Origin: Candidatus Heimdallarchaeota archaeon
GTDB lineage: Archaea; Asgardarchaeota; Heimdallarchaeia; Heimdallarchaeales; Heimdallarchaeaceae
Assembly: GCA_016839945.1 (NCBI GenBank)
Contig: JAEOTE010000146.1
Span: forward strand, 1 to 55,865
Reading direction: 5' to 3'
DNA: 55,865 nt
How positions within the stretch are numbered: the stretch's first letter is position 1; the number at the start of each line of letters is the position of its first letter. Below the pieces are notes generated by a model. It saw only the letters and a program-made list of their open reading frames with translations. It did no database searches and was not told where the DNA came from. Of this stretch, positions 1 to 9,361 are shown piece by piece. Made by a program: the position numbers and the translations under genes.

Positions 1-84
1 ATAATAAATGTTTGAGTAAATTTGTATCAAACAGAAAGGTTCAAAAGATAGAAACAACATATAAGAAAAAAATTACAGATATGA

Positions 85-354
85 GTGAGGAAAATGGAAT
101 TCTGCCCCGAATGTGGAAAACTACTGATTCCTAAGAAAAAAGGTAAATCAAAGCTGTTGGTTTGCGCTAAATGTGGGTATGAAAGAAAATTAAGTACTAA
201 GACCTCTTATGAAGTATCAGATGAAGTTGAACACAAAGCTCATGAAATAACAGAAGTTATTACAATTGAAGGAGAAGAAGGTTTATCAGAAGCAGAGCTA
301 GAAGAAAGACGTGAGAGATTCATAGAAGGTATAGATTTCTTTGAAACAGAGTAA
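85..354 (+). CDS. TFS/RpoM (RPB9-like) N-terminal zinc-ribbon protein, short form
   Basis: ORF with CPECGKLL...CAKCGYE zinc ribbon; only 89 aa, no C-terminal TFIIS-type ribbon. GTG at 85 or ATG at 94. Confidence 0.75.
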   Translation: MRKMEFCPECGKLLIPKKKGKSKLLVCAKCGYERKLSTKTSYEVSDEVEHKAHEITEVITIEGEEGLSEAELEERRERFIEGIDFFETE

Positions 355-391
355 TAAAATACAGACTATCAGAACCAAAAGCATTTTACCA

Positions 392-1306
392 ATGGTTATG
401 ATTAGATTTTCAGAGATAGCTATTAAAAGTTCAAAAACTAGAAGATGGCTTACAAATCAGTTAATTGACCACATTAAATATGTTCTAGATAACCATAGTT
501 TTGATGACTTTCAAATAATCAAAGAATATAGTCGTATTTTTATTATCACAGAGAAACCTGAGAAGGTTTGTAAAATAATTTCATCTTTAGTTCCAGGTGT
601 TGCGAGTACGAGTATTGTTTTTCATTCAACCACAAATTTGGATAAAATCCAACAAGTTATACAACTTCACTTCTCTCAAGATATCAGAAGAAGTAAAACT
701 TTTGCTGTTAAAGTTAAGAGAACTGGAAAGCATAGCTTTACGAGTATTGAACTTGCTGCAAAATTAGGAGAGTATATATTAGAAAGTAGTTCTGACATCC
801 AACTTAAGGTGGACTTATCAAATCCAGAATATGTTTTAAGTGTTGAAGTCAGAGATGAGGACACTTATATTTTCGATAAGATTGTGAAAGGTTTGGGTGG
901 TTTACCTACAGGATGTCAAGGGAGAGCACTTGTAATAGTGGAAGGAACAACGGAAGATGTTTCAAACATTATTCAATTATATAAAAGAGGAGTAAGCACG
1001 ATAATTTATTCACTAGAAAGTAAAAATAATCTTACTAGTGATTTTAGAAATAAAGTGGAGGGGATTTTAGCATTACAAAATAGATTGAAAATTAAAGAAA
1101 GAGAAATAAATTATAATGGTGAAGAAGACGAGATAATAACATTTTATACAAAATGCAAATGCTTAGCGATAGGTATCTCTAAAACTCTTTTTAAGAGAGT
1201 ATCAAAAATAGTCCCATTGACTATTCCTCTTCTTGTTCCACATTTGGTTACTGAAATTAACAATGAAGAGATAATGAAAATTTTACATCATCTAGTGATT
1301 AAATGA
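392..1306 (+). CDS. ThiI-like protein (N-terminal domain + THUMP) with degenerate PP-loop domain
   Basis: IRFSEIAIKSSKTRRWLTNQL and ...VDLSNPEYVLSVEVRDEDTYIFDKIVKGLGGLPTGCQGRALV resemble ThiI, but the expected SGGxDS is VEGTTED. ORF track start is 341; ATG at 392 avoids overlap with the upstream gene. Confidence 0.75.
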   Translation: MVMIRFSEIAIKSSKTRRWLTNQLIDHIKYVLDNHSFDDFQIIKEYSRIFIITEKPEKVCKIISSLVPGVASTSIVFHSTTNLDKIQQVIQLHFSQDIRRSKTFAVKVKRTGKHSFTSIELAAKLGEYILESSSDIQLKVDLSNPEYVLSVEVRDEDTYIFDKIVKGLGGLPTGCQGRALVIVEGTTEDVSNIIQLYKRGVSTIIYSLESKNNLTSDFRNKVEGILALQNRLKIKEREINYNGEEDEIITFYTKCKCLAIGISKTLFKRVSKIVPLTIPLLVPHLVTEINNEEIMKILHHLVIK

Positions 1307-1909
1307 AAGACGTTTTATCTCTCCTTTTGGAGTTGACTCCGAAAAAACGACACCTTGGAATTTTTCAACTGTTATCTTTTCATTCCTCCAAATATCTACT
1401 GGAAGGAATGCTTTTCTACAAGTATATGATATAAATTCCTCTTTATTCCATCCTTGTTCTATTGGAACTTGTGGTAGTAAAAGACCTTGAGACCTCCCAA
1501 GTTTAACAATAAGTCCATCTCCTGGGACTTCTATATTAACCAACAATTCATCTGGAGTGTTATACTGAATTTCTACTGGGGGGGTTAAAACTGTAACTTC
1601 AAAGATTAAATTTTGCAATTCATTTTCATTAACGGGGGGGAAACGTGGATCATGTAACGTGGATTCCTTCGCTAAATCAATGACTTCTTCGTATAATGAT
1701 TTAATTCCTATAGGATAACCAATACAACCTCTAAGAGTATGACCATCTTCAAAAGTACTTTTAACTGTTACAAATGCTCCAGTTGTTACTTTTGCTTGTT
1801 CAGGAATAGGTTCTATTGGGATTGGCAATTCATTTTTAATAATCCAACATTCTGCTGCATATCTAGCTAGTTTTACTAAATAAAACCCAGTATCATCAAT
1901 TACTTGCAT
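1292..1909 (-). CDS. AMMECR1 domain protein
   Basis: Contains LRGCIGYPIG, ESTLHDPRFPPV and related AMMECR1 family motifs. Confidence 0.9.
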   Translation of the reverse strand: MQVIDDTGFYLVKLARYAAECWIIKNELPIPIEPIPEQAKVTTGAFVTVKSTFEDGHTLRGCIGYPIGIKSLYEEVIDLAKESTLHDPRFPPVNENELQNLIFEVTVLTPPVEIQYNTPDELLVNIEVPGDGLIVKLGRSQGLLLPQVPIEQGWNKEEFISYTCRKAFLPVDIWRNEKITVEKFQGVVFSESTPKGEIKRLSFNH

Positions 1910-1914
1910 TTTGA

Positions 1915-2382
1915 TTACCTTGATTCAACTTCAGTTATTGTTCTTTTAATATCTTCCCAATGTCTACCTAACCAGAATATTTTACCACATTCTTTGCATT
2001 CCCAGAAAGTATCATAATACTCGAATGTACCTTTAGGAATTTTGTTTGCGATTTCATTTTTGTTTCTTTCTTGTAATTCACCATTACACATACTACATCT
2101 CATTTCTTTAGGAGGTATTTCTAAATTCAAGTCTATCTCTTTTTTTAAAACACGCAGTTGATCTACAATATTAGAAGTAGGCATCATAATAGAAGTTATT
2201 TCATTTTTATTGCTTAACTGTATAACTTTTCTAGCTTGTGACAGAATAATTCTGTTATTATTTTTTGCATTTTTCAGCATTGTTTCGATATCTTCTTCTA
2301 TACGATAAAGTGTATCATATCCTAAAAACCTTAGAAAACGAGAAAGCTTTCCTAGCATTGAATCTGCATAAAACTTACTCAT
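1915..2382 (-). CDS. Mut7-C RNase domain protein with zinc ribbon
   Basis: KFYADSMLGKLSRFLRFLGYDT N-terminus; CSMCNGEL...CKECGKIFWLGRHW C-terminus. Confidence 0.88.
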   Translation of the reverse strand: MSKFYADSMLGKLSRFLRFLGYDTLYRIEEDIETMLKNAKNNNRIILSQARKVIQLSNKNEITSIMMPTSNIVDQLRVLKKEIDLNLEIPPKEMRCSMCNGELQERNKNEIANKIPKGTFEYYDTFWECKECGKIFWLGRHWEDIKRTITEVESR

Positions 2383-2968
2383 TACTTTCTATCAACTCTT
2401 GTGGTCCAGCACAATTGGGACACATATATAATCCTTTATTGAAGATAAGTTTGTCAGAATATTCTCTACAGTCATCACAATATCCTGCAAAATCTTCTTT
2501 CATTTCTGAATCTTGACCTTCACTAAGAAATCTAAGATATTCTTGTTCAAGAAGGATTAATTGTGGTACGACTTTGAAGATGTCAGTATCAGTACAGATA
2601 CCTACAACTTTTCCATCGATTCCTGTAATAACCAAGTGACGGATACTTTCCTTAAACATTGTTTGCATTGCTTGAATAATAGTTAATGATGGTGATGCAG
2701 TGATTAGAGGACTTGACATAGCATCTTCAGCTGTTACAGCTTCTCCAGATTTATTCTTTGCAATGACATTTCTTATTAGATTTTCTTTTGTAATGATGCC
2801 TTTAGTCTTTCCTGAATTATCTATAACAACAACTGAACCTATCTTGTTCTCAATCATTAATTTAGCACAAACTAAAGTTGATGTTTCAGGAGTAACGGTT
2901 ATGACATTTGTAGACATTATTTCTTTTATAGCCATCTCAAATTTTTGTCTGTCAAAGATTGATTTCAT
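2375..2968 (-). CDS. CBS-domain pair protein with C-terminal zinc ribbon
   Basis: Two CBS repeats (IMSTNVITVTPETS...; AMSSPLITASPSLT...) and CDDC...CPNC. Confidence 0.88.
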   Translation of the reverse strand: MKSIFDRQKFEMAIKEIMSTNVITVTPETSTLVCAKLMIENKIGSVVVIDNSGKTKGIITKENLIRNVIAKNKSGEAVTAEDAMSSPLITASPSLTIIQAMQTMFKESIRHLVITGIDGKVVGICTDTDIFKVVPQLILLEQEYLRFLSEGQDSEMKEDFAGYCDDCREYSDKLIFNKGLYMCPNCAGPQELIESNE

Positions 2969-3062
2969 CTTGCTTAATACCTCATTATGCTATTGTAAAC
3001 AGATAATCTTAGTACTTTTAAAGGTTTTACATTTACTGTTTATTTTTAAATTTTCTATTTAA

Positions 3063-5084
3063 CTATTTTAGAATTTTAGAGTCACCTGGGATGAAAGGTA
3101 GAAAATCATTAACGGTCAGTGATTCCACTTTATATTTCTCATCTTCTGGGCATTTTTTAAGCAATATTTCTCTTATTTCCTTAGCTAGTTTTCCTTTAGG
3201 AACATCTCCTGGTTTAATTTGAATAGTTATTGAAGTTCGTTCTTCTACACTCTTTAAAGGTCCGCCAATAACTTGTGCATGTTCATCAAAAATCACTATC
3301 CCTACTGCATGGCTTATTTCAACATTTTTTTGATAATTCTTTGTTCCATAAATCATTACGCTTCCTTTTGATAGATACTGACCAGAAGGAGCAGTAAGGC
3401 TTACTTGATCGGGAAGAACACTGTAAACATCACCGACTAATTTCTTTCCCTTCCATATGCTAGAATAATTAAGCGCAAAAGTTGCTATTTCGTTTATACA
3501 ATCTTCTGAAAGATTTGTTTGACCTTCCTTTACAACAACATAGGGAGCACCATGTACATCAGCATGAAAGAATAAATCGTTATCATCTAGATAGGTTTTC
3601 AGGATTCTTTCATTTGTTTTTGCATCAGTTCCACCAATCACTATATGATCTTTACAAATAAACCAGTGAAACTTTTCATACCATCTTTTTGTTCTTTTTA
3701 TAACCATAGGTTTTGTTTCTATTTCCTTTTCAATCTCTTCTTTTTTCATACTAGCTTCTTCGATTTGCTTCTTTGATCTACCTATAGCTGCTTCTGCACC
3801 AGGCACCTTTCTTCTAGCTTTCTTCGATTTTTCATAGAAGCTATTAGCACTTTCTACTAATGGAAGCGTAAAATCTAGTTCAATTTTTTCTTCTTCACTT
3901 TTTTCATCAAAAAGTTTGAGAACTATTAACTTATTTTTAGGCTTTATTTCTTCAAAAAGCATAGCAGAAGCAATACCTTTTTCTTTTCCTATTACCAGCT
4001 TTTCTTCAATTTCTGTCCAAGAAACACCATTTCTTCTAGTCTTTAAGATAGTAGTAAGAAGTTCATCTACATCAATAAAATTAGCATAGAGTAAATCTCC
4101 TTTCTTCTTTTCTTTTTCTTCTTGATCTATTAATGATTTAAGATGCTTTTCTTGATTATTGAGTATCTTTTGAAATTTTGTTAATTTACCAGTTGTCTCA
4201 GTTTTATCTTCTGTAAATTCAGGCTCTTCTTCTTGTGTTGAGAAAAAGTCATCTAGCTCATCATTAAATGAATCTACTTCATTAACCTCCAAATCATCAT
4301 ACCTATTCATAGCAATTGGAGTAATATCTACAATCTCTTCCTCGTCTGTATATTTGTGATATACATAAGCCTTGTTAGTTATCGTTTTCTGTAAATTAGT
4401 AAGATTCTCAAAAATCTTATCTTTTTCGGCATCTTGAAGTTCTTCTACAGTTTTTGTAGAGACTTCTGCTTTGAGAAGTATATCTTTTGAATAAAGAGGA
4501 CCTAGACCCATTATCTCATTTAGAAAATTAACCACTTTACCACTTGATTTTGAAAGTTTATCAAAGAAAATTTCTTTGGTTATTGATGCAATGTTTAACT
4601 CGGAGGAGGGTGGAAAATTGAATTCTCTTCCTGGATGAACATCTCTATCTCTCATTCTCCTATAAACATAAGCTAGAATTATCTTGTTGTTAGGTCCAAC
4701 AAGTATAATATTCCCCTCACCAAATAGTTCAAGAATTAATTTGTAAAATCCATCTTTGTATGAAATCTCAAAAACAACAACTCTATCTAAATCTTTCTGA
4801 TAGAAGTCTTTTACTGGTAAATCCCTTATGTGTTTTCGCAAAGAAAGAATTTTGTTGTTTGGTGTTGTAGGTTTTTTACGAAAATACTTAGTGACATGAA
4901 ATCTTTTCCCAAGCTCAAAAACCATTTCAGAAGGACTTTCTGTTGTCTTACGAAACCTTAATATAACTCGATTTTTCCCGATTGAATAAATATTGTTAAT
5001 CCAGCTATTAACAATCTGCGGGCGTAATTCTGCTACTAAAGCAGCAATATCTAAACTGGATAATGACGTCTTCATGTATATCAC
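3063..5084 (-). CDS. rqcH: NFACT family protein (Rqc2/NEMF/RqcH homolog)
   Basis: NFACT-N start KTSLSSLDIAALVAELRPQIVNSWINNIY, long coiled coil, NFACT-R region KFHWFICKDHIVIGGTDAKTNERILKTYLDDNDLFFHADVHGAPYVVVK. Confidence 0.93.
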   Translation of the reverse strand: MIYMKTSLSSLDIAALVAELRPQIVNSWINNIYSIGKNRVILRFRKTTESPSEMVFELGKRFHVTKYFRKKPTTPNNKILSLRKHIRDLPVKDFYQKDLDRVVVFEISYKDGFYKLILELFGEGNIILVGPNNKIILAYVYRRMRDRDVHPGREFNFPPSSELNIASITKEIFFDKLSKSSGKVVNFLNEIMGLGPLYSKDILLKAEVSTKTVEELQDAEKDKIFENLTNLQKTITNKAYVYHKYTDEEEIVDITPIAMNRYDDLEVNEVDSFNDELDDFFSTQEEEPEFTEDKTETTGKLTKFQKILNNQEKHLKSLIDQEEKEKKKGDLLYANFIDVDELLTTILKTRRNGVSWTEIEEKLVIGKEKGIASAMLFEEIKPKNKLIVLKLFDEKSEEEKIELDFTLPLVESANSFYEKSKKARRKVPGAEAAIGRSKKQIEEASMKKEEIEKEIETKPMVIKRTKRWYEKFHWFICKDHIVIGGTDAKTNERILKTYLDDNDLFFHADVHGAPYVVVKEGQTNLSEDCINEIATFALNYSSIWKGKKLVGDVYSVLPDQVSLTAPSGQYLSKGSVMIYGTKNYQKNVEISHAVGIVIFDEHAQVIGGPLKSVEERTSITIQIKPGDVPKGKLAKEIREILLKKCPEDEKYKVESLTVNDFLPFIPGDSKILK

Positions 5085-5096
5085 TGGTGATTAAAT

Positions 5097-5462
5097 TTGA
5101 ATATTAACATGAGTAAAATATTTGATCGTATTAAAAATAATTTGAATCCGAAGAATATTTGGGAAAGAATTAAGGAAATGCCTAAAATGGATCATGTTTA
5201 TTGGTCCAAAGTTATTGTAGGGTTCATTATTGGTATAATTTTTGGAGCCACAAATTTCACTTCATGGCCAGCAGTACTAACTATGTTTCTAGTTTTCTTA
5301 GCAATTTCTGCATCATGGTTTCTTTATCTAAGAAACAAAGAACTTGGAATAAAAGTTCGATCTTATTTTACTTCAGCAATGTTTCAATACTTCTTAACAA
5401 CTATAGCAGTTTGGACATTAATCTGGGCAGCTTCTGGATATTTACCTTTTTATGATTGGTAA
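5097..5462 (+). CDS. small membrane protein
   Basis: 121 aa ORF with three likely TM segments. Confidence 0.6.
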   Translation: MNINMSKIFDRIKNNLNPKNIWERIKEMPKMDHVYWSKVIVGFIIGIIFGATNFTSWPAVLTMFLVFLAISASWFLYLRNKELGIKVRSYFTSAMFQYFLTTIAVWTLIWAASGYLPFYDW

Positions 5463-5505
5463 TATATCCTTATTGTTTATTTTGTATGAATAGATGTGAT
5501 AAATA

Positions 5506-5820
5506 ATGAGCTCAAAAAAAACAAACTCTAAGAAACCAGAAGAAGAGTTTGAAAGAAAACCATCTTTAATGGAAAGACCAAGATTTAAGATTATATACAC
5601 AATAGTTGTGTTTCTCTTCATTGGTGCTGGTGTTATTCTCGTTATCTTATCATATACTGCTTTAAGCGGTAATGGATACATACTTTTTGTTGCGTTAGGT
5701 GTTCTTGGTATTGGCATCATCATGTTAACAATGAGATCTACCTACAAACATTCTGCTCCTTCAACATCAGAAGAAGAAGAGGAAGATAAGGACGAAGGTC
5801 TCAAAATGAGAGATAGATGA
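5506..5820 (+). CDS. small two-TM membrane protein
   Basis: 104 aa ORF; two hydrophobic segments, charged termini. Confidence 0.6.
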   Translation: MSSKKTNSKKPEEEFERKPSLMERPRFKIIYTIVVFLFIGAGVILVILSYTALSGNGYILFVALGVLGIGIIMLTMRSTYKHSAPSTSEEEEEDKDEGLKMRDR

Positions 5821-5906
5821 TTCAATTTATCTATTTGGGAGTGTTTACATATTAGCGTAATACTTTAGACTTACCAATAATCAAATATTCCGACAATAAA
5901 TCTCTT

Positions 5907-6278
5907 ATGAAGAAGATGGAGAATTTAGTGTTTCAAGATAAAGTAGGGAAGTTTTTAGGAAGATATGGTGAAGTAAAGAAATTGGGAAGTTTAAAATTAG
6001 AATCCAATACACGAATTTTACCATTCATTGTTGAAAATGAAGATCAGAAATTTGCAGTTTTTGCTTTTCATTGGAAGAAAAGCATAGGAACAAACACCAT
6101 AATCAGGACAGAACATCAAATAAGTGAAATGCAGTGTGATGGTGCTATAATTATTGGAAATAGATTTTCTCAAAATTCCTATGACATGGTTAGTGATACT
6201 AACAAAAGAAGGAGTAAAAGAATCATTCTAATAAAAATGGAGGAAATGGAGGAAATTCTTTCATCGAATGTTTCTTGA
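5907..6278 (+). CDS. hypothetical protein
   Basis: 123 aa ORF with ordinary composition; no recognised motif. Confidence 0.5.
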   Translation: MKKMENLVFQDKVGKFLGRYGEVKKLGSLKLESNTRILPFIVENEDQKFAVFAFHWKKSIGTNTIIRTEHQISEMQCDGAIIIGNRFSQNSYDMVSDTNKRRSKRIILIKMEEMEEILSSNVS

Positions 6279-6430
6279 TTTCAGAATTTTTTTTATTTTT
6301 TCCAAGTGATTTTTTACTTTCTTTTCTTCTGAATAAAATATTAAGCTACTTTTTATATAAAACAATATTTTTCTAGGGAAAAACGCATAGAAAGCTTAAA
6401 AAACTCATTCAATTACCATTACTTGAAAGA

Positions 6431-7087
6431 ATGATTTCCCAGATACGAGAACCCTTAACGAAGATTGCACAACCAATAATAATCTTCTTTGCAAGATTAG
6501 GTATACATCCTACAGTTTTTACAGTAATTGGATTGTTACTCTCAATTGCTGCAGGTGTTTTTCTTGCTTTAGATAATTTTCTAGTTGCTTTTGTTCTTCT
6601 TTGGATTGGCGGAGCAATGGATTTTGTTGATGGGGGAGTAGCTCGATATTTGAAAGTTGATTCAAAGAAAGGATCATTTTTTGATAGTGTAATAGATCGT
6701 GTAAGTGATATTGCAGTATTTGTAGGAATCATTTGGAGTGAACCAGTAGATGGTGTCACAGGAACAATAATGGTAGCTTCAGCTCTTATGGTTAGTTATG
6801 TTCGTGCTAAAGGAGAAAGTATGGGCATCCAGAGGATGGCAGTAGGCATTATGGAAAGAGCAGAAAGATGGTTGGGATTAATCATTTTAATTTTCATCTC
6901 TCTTCTAGTACCCAATCAAGGTTTTGTAGCTCCTATTTACTACATAGCTGGTGAAGGTATTTCTTATTTCTCAATAGGTTATATGGTTTTAACTGGACTT
7001 TGTGTAATCACAGTAATTCAAAGATTCATCTATGCTTCAATCCAATTAACAAAGTCAGAAGAAGTTGAAGAACCACAACAATCATGA
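6431..7087 (+). CDS. CDP-alcohol phosphatidyltransferase (archaetidyl-lipid synthase family)
   Basis: MDFVDGGVARYLKVDSKKGSFFDSVIDRVSD matches DxxDGxxARxxxxxxxxGxxxDxxxD. Confidence 0.92.
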   Translation: MISQIREPLTKIAQPIIIFFARLGIHPTVFTVIGLLLSIAAGVFLALDNFLVAFVLLWIGGAMDFVDGGVARYLKVDSKKGSFFDSVIDRVSDIAVFVGIIWSEPVDGVTGTIMVASALMVSYVRAKGESMGIQRMAVGIMERAERWLGLIILIFISLLVPNQGFVAPIYYIAGEGISYFSIGYMVLTGLCVITVIQRFIYASIQLTKSEEVEEPQQS

Positions 7088-7180
7088 TTCAATAAAAACA
7101 ATTATTTTCGGTATACAACCTTTATTTCCTCAATTTGTGAGTAGATAGCCCAAAGGGGAAACGTTTTAAACACTCTAAGT

Positions 7181-7531
7181 ATGTTACAAATTAGATATGG
7201 TGGTTTTGTGTCTAATAGTAACTATAGCAGTAAGAAGAGTAAGAAACACATTAATGACACTGCAGTAAATAATCAAAAAGAATCAATCAAGGATTTATCG
7301 CGTACGAAGGAAATTGTAAAGGCACTATCTTCTGAAATAGGGACTCTTGTTGAACAATTCCTTGGGGCAATATATAATGTAGACGTAGCAGAAACTTTTG
7401 CAGATTCAATTATTAGGATATACAAAAAATTGAGAGATGAAGGCATATCAAAGAATGCTGCAGAGAAGATATTATGCGAGTATTCTGCTAATGTGGATAA
7501 GTTTGCTTCTATGCTTAAGAAGACAGATTAG
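7181..7531 (+). CDS. hypothetical helical protein
   Basis: 116 aa ORF; shares a helical motif with the next gene. Confidence 0.5.
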   Translation: MLQIRYGGFVSNSNYSSKKSKKHINDTAVNNQKESIKDLSRTKEIVKALSSEIGTLVEQFLGAIYNVDVAETFADSIIRIYKKLRDEGISKNAAEKILCEYSANVDKFASMLKKTD

Positions 7532-7558
7532 AGACACATCTTCGAAGAAGGTGACTAA

Positions 7559-7843
7559 ATGGGAATATTTTCAATATTTAATCCTGTTTTAACTCTATAT
7601 TATAGGTTAGTGGTTAAAATAAAATTCTACTGGTACTCAAGAAAGAAACGGAAAAGAAAGAAGACCGCTAATGCCTTTCTAAAAGAGAAATTGAGTAATA
7701 AAGGAATAAAGGAAAAAACAGTAGATAAAATCATCGAAAATTATTTGAAATTTGGTGAAACGATTTTTGATAGAAAATTGATGCAAGGAGCTTTAAGTCT
7801 CGACAAGAAGATTCTCCCCAAACCTTTGAGAAGTAAAAAATAA
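7559..7843 (+). CDS. hypothetical helical protein with hydrophobic/basic N-terminus
   Basis: 94 aa ORF starting 27 nt after the previous stop. Confidence 0.5.
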   Translation: MGIFSIFNPVLTLYYRLVVKIKFYWYSRKKRKRKKTANAFLKEKLSNKGIKEKTVDKIIENYLKFGETIFDRKLMQGALSLDKKILPKPLRSKK

Positions 7844-7920
7844 TTGGTTTACATCCTTGAGATTTTATCCTTTTTCGTAATCTTTATCTTTGGATGCTTT
7901 TTTCTATCTTTGGTGAATCA

Positions 7921-8598
7921 ATGTCTAAACCAAAAAAATACAAAGGAGAAACAATTTTTGACCATCTTCCAGAATATCTACCTACAACAAATATAGAGAA
8001 TCCTGTTTTTGTCAAATTACCTCCAGATAAGAAAGATTCGCGATTGAAAGATATTGAAAGAGAAATAGTGCATTATTGGGAGATTATACACCCAATGATG
8101 AAAGAATATATGATAATGCTATCTCGCTATGTCAATGAATTTGGCGAAGGCACTGATGATTTGGTTCATCTTCGAAGATCTTTGGATATAGAGTTAAGCA
8201 ATTCAGCTCAATTGTCTGATGAAAATCGAAAATTAAAAACTCAAATCTCTGATTTAGTTGTTGATAAGAAAGTTCTGAATGAAAAAGTAGAAGATTTAAT
8301 GAAACAAAGACCTACTCTTACTGCTGAAGAAATTCAAGCAATGAAACTTATGGTTTCTTCGAAATATGATATTTCTTCTGAAAGTTTAGAAGAAATGATG
8401 AAAAAAGCTGTTCAAGAAACAAGGGAAAGTGAAGAGATAACAAAAACAAGAGAAGAAAGAGCCAAAATGGAAAAAGAACTAGAAGACGCAAAAAAACACT
8501 TTGAGAAGACTCAAACTGAAGTGGGAGAAACATTTCAGAAAAAAATCTTAGAGTTACAATCTAAAATTGATGACCTAGAAGAAGAATTATCCAAATAA
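7921..8598 (+). CDS. coiled-coil protein upstream of small GTPase
   Basis: Long heptad-rich C-terminal half; ATG at 7921 (MSKPKKYKGETIFDHLPEY). Confidence 0.7.
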   Translation: MSKPKKYKGETIFDHLPEYLPTTNIENPVFVKLPPDKKDSRLKDIEREIVHYWEIIHPMMKEYMIMLSRYVNEFGEGTDDLVHLRRSLDIELSNSAQLSDENRKLKTQISDLVVDKKVLNEKVEDLMKQRPTLTAEEIQAMKLMVSSKYDISSESLEEMMKKAVQETRESEEITKTREERAKMEKELEDAKKHFEKTQTEVGETFQKKILELQSKIDDLEEELSK

Positions 8599-8623
8599 AA
8601 AAGTGCATAAATGGTGAATTACA

Positions 8624-9355
8624 TTGGCAAAGTGGAATTTTAAAGTTGTTTTGGCGGGGGATGGAGCTGTTGGAAAAACATCTATTAGAGAACAATATAT
8701 GGGGAAAGGGTTCTCATCTGATTATCTTAAAACAATAGGTGCAGATTTTGCATCAAAGAAAATAGATGCAGGTGAAAATCAGATTAGTCATCAGATTTGG
8801 GATTTGGCTGGTCAAGAAAGCTATCAAGCAGTAAGAAGTACTTTTTACAAAGGAGCAATTGCTGGCTTAATGGTATTTGATTGTCAAGATCCCAAAACAA
8901 TGACCAATCTAAAGGATTGGATAGATGAAGCAATTAAAGGATCTGATAATGGTATTCTTGTTTATTTTATTATAGCAAATAAAATAGACCTAGTAGATGA
9001 GAGAAGAGTATCAAGAGAGATGGCGCTTGATTTTTGCAACCGTTTAAGCACTGAAACAGGTATTCGTTTCTATTATTGTGAAACAAGTGCTAAGACAGGT
9101 CAAAACATACAAGAAACGTTTGAATTTCTATCTTTCAAGTTACTAGAATCTAATAATGTAAAAGATTTAGTTAAACCTGAAACACCAGAAGGCATAATTG
9201 ACACAAAAGAAACAGAGAAAATATTAGAAGATGTAAGTGGGGATTTAGTTTCTAAAGAAGAATTCAATGAATTATTAACAAAGGTTGAGAGGATAGAAAA
9301 TAAATTAGAAACTATACAGAAAATTATTAAAAAAATAGTTGAAAAATTGGAGTAA
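8624..9355 (+). CDS. Ras/Rab-like small GTPase with C-terminal coiled-coil extension
   Basis: GDGAVGKTS, WDLAGQE, NKID, ETSAKTG G-boxes; TTG start. Confidence 0.95.
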   Translation: MAKWNFKVVLAGDGAVGKTSIREQYMGKGFSSDYLKTIGADFASKKIDAGENQISHQIWDLAGQESYQAVRSTFYKGAIAGLMVFDCQDPKTMTNLKDWIDEAIKGSDNGILVYFIIANKIDLVDERRVSREMALDFCNRLSTETGIRFYYCETSAKTGQNIQETFEFLSFKLLESNNVKDLVKPETPEGIIDTKETEKILEDVSGDLVSKEEFNELLTKVERIENKLETIQKIIKKIVEKLE

Positions 9356-9361
9356 TCTATT

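Noticed and set aside
676-864. 62-aa minus-strand ORF
   Set aside because: Fully inside the ThiI-like gene on the opposite strand, no motif.
5850-5862. TATTAgcgTAATA palindrome
   Set aside because: Short AT-rich dyad, likely chance.
8348-8533. 61-aa minus-strand ORF
   Set aside because: Antisense to the coiled-coil gene; F/L-rich mirror of an E/K-rich coding strand.
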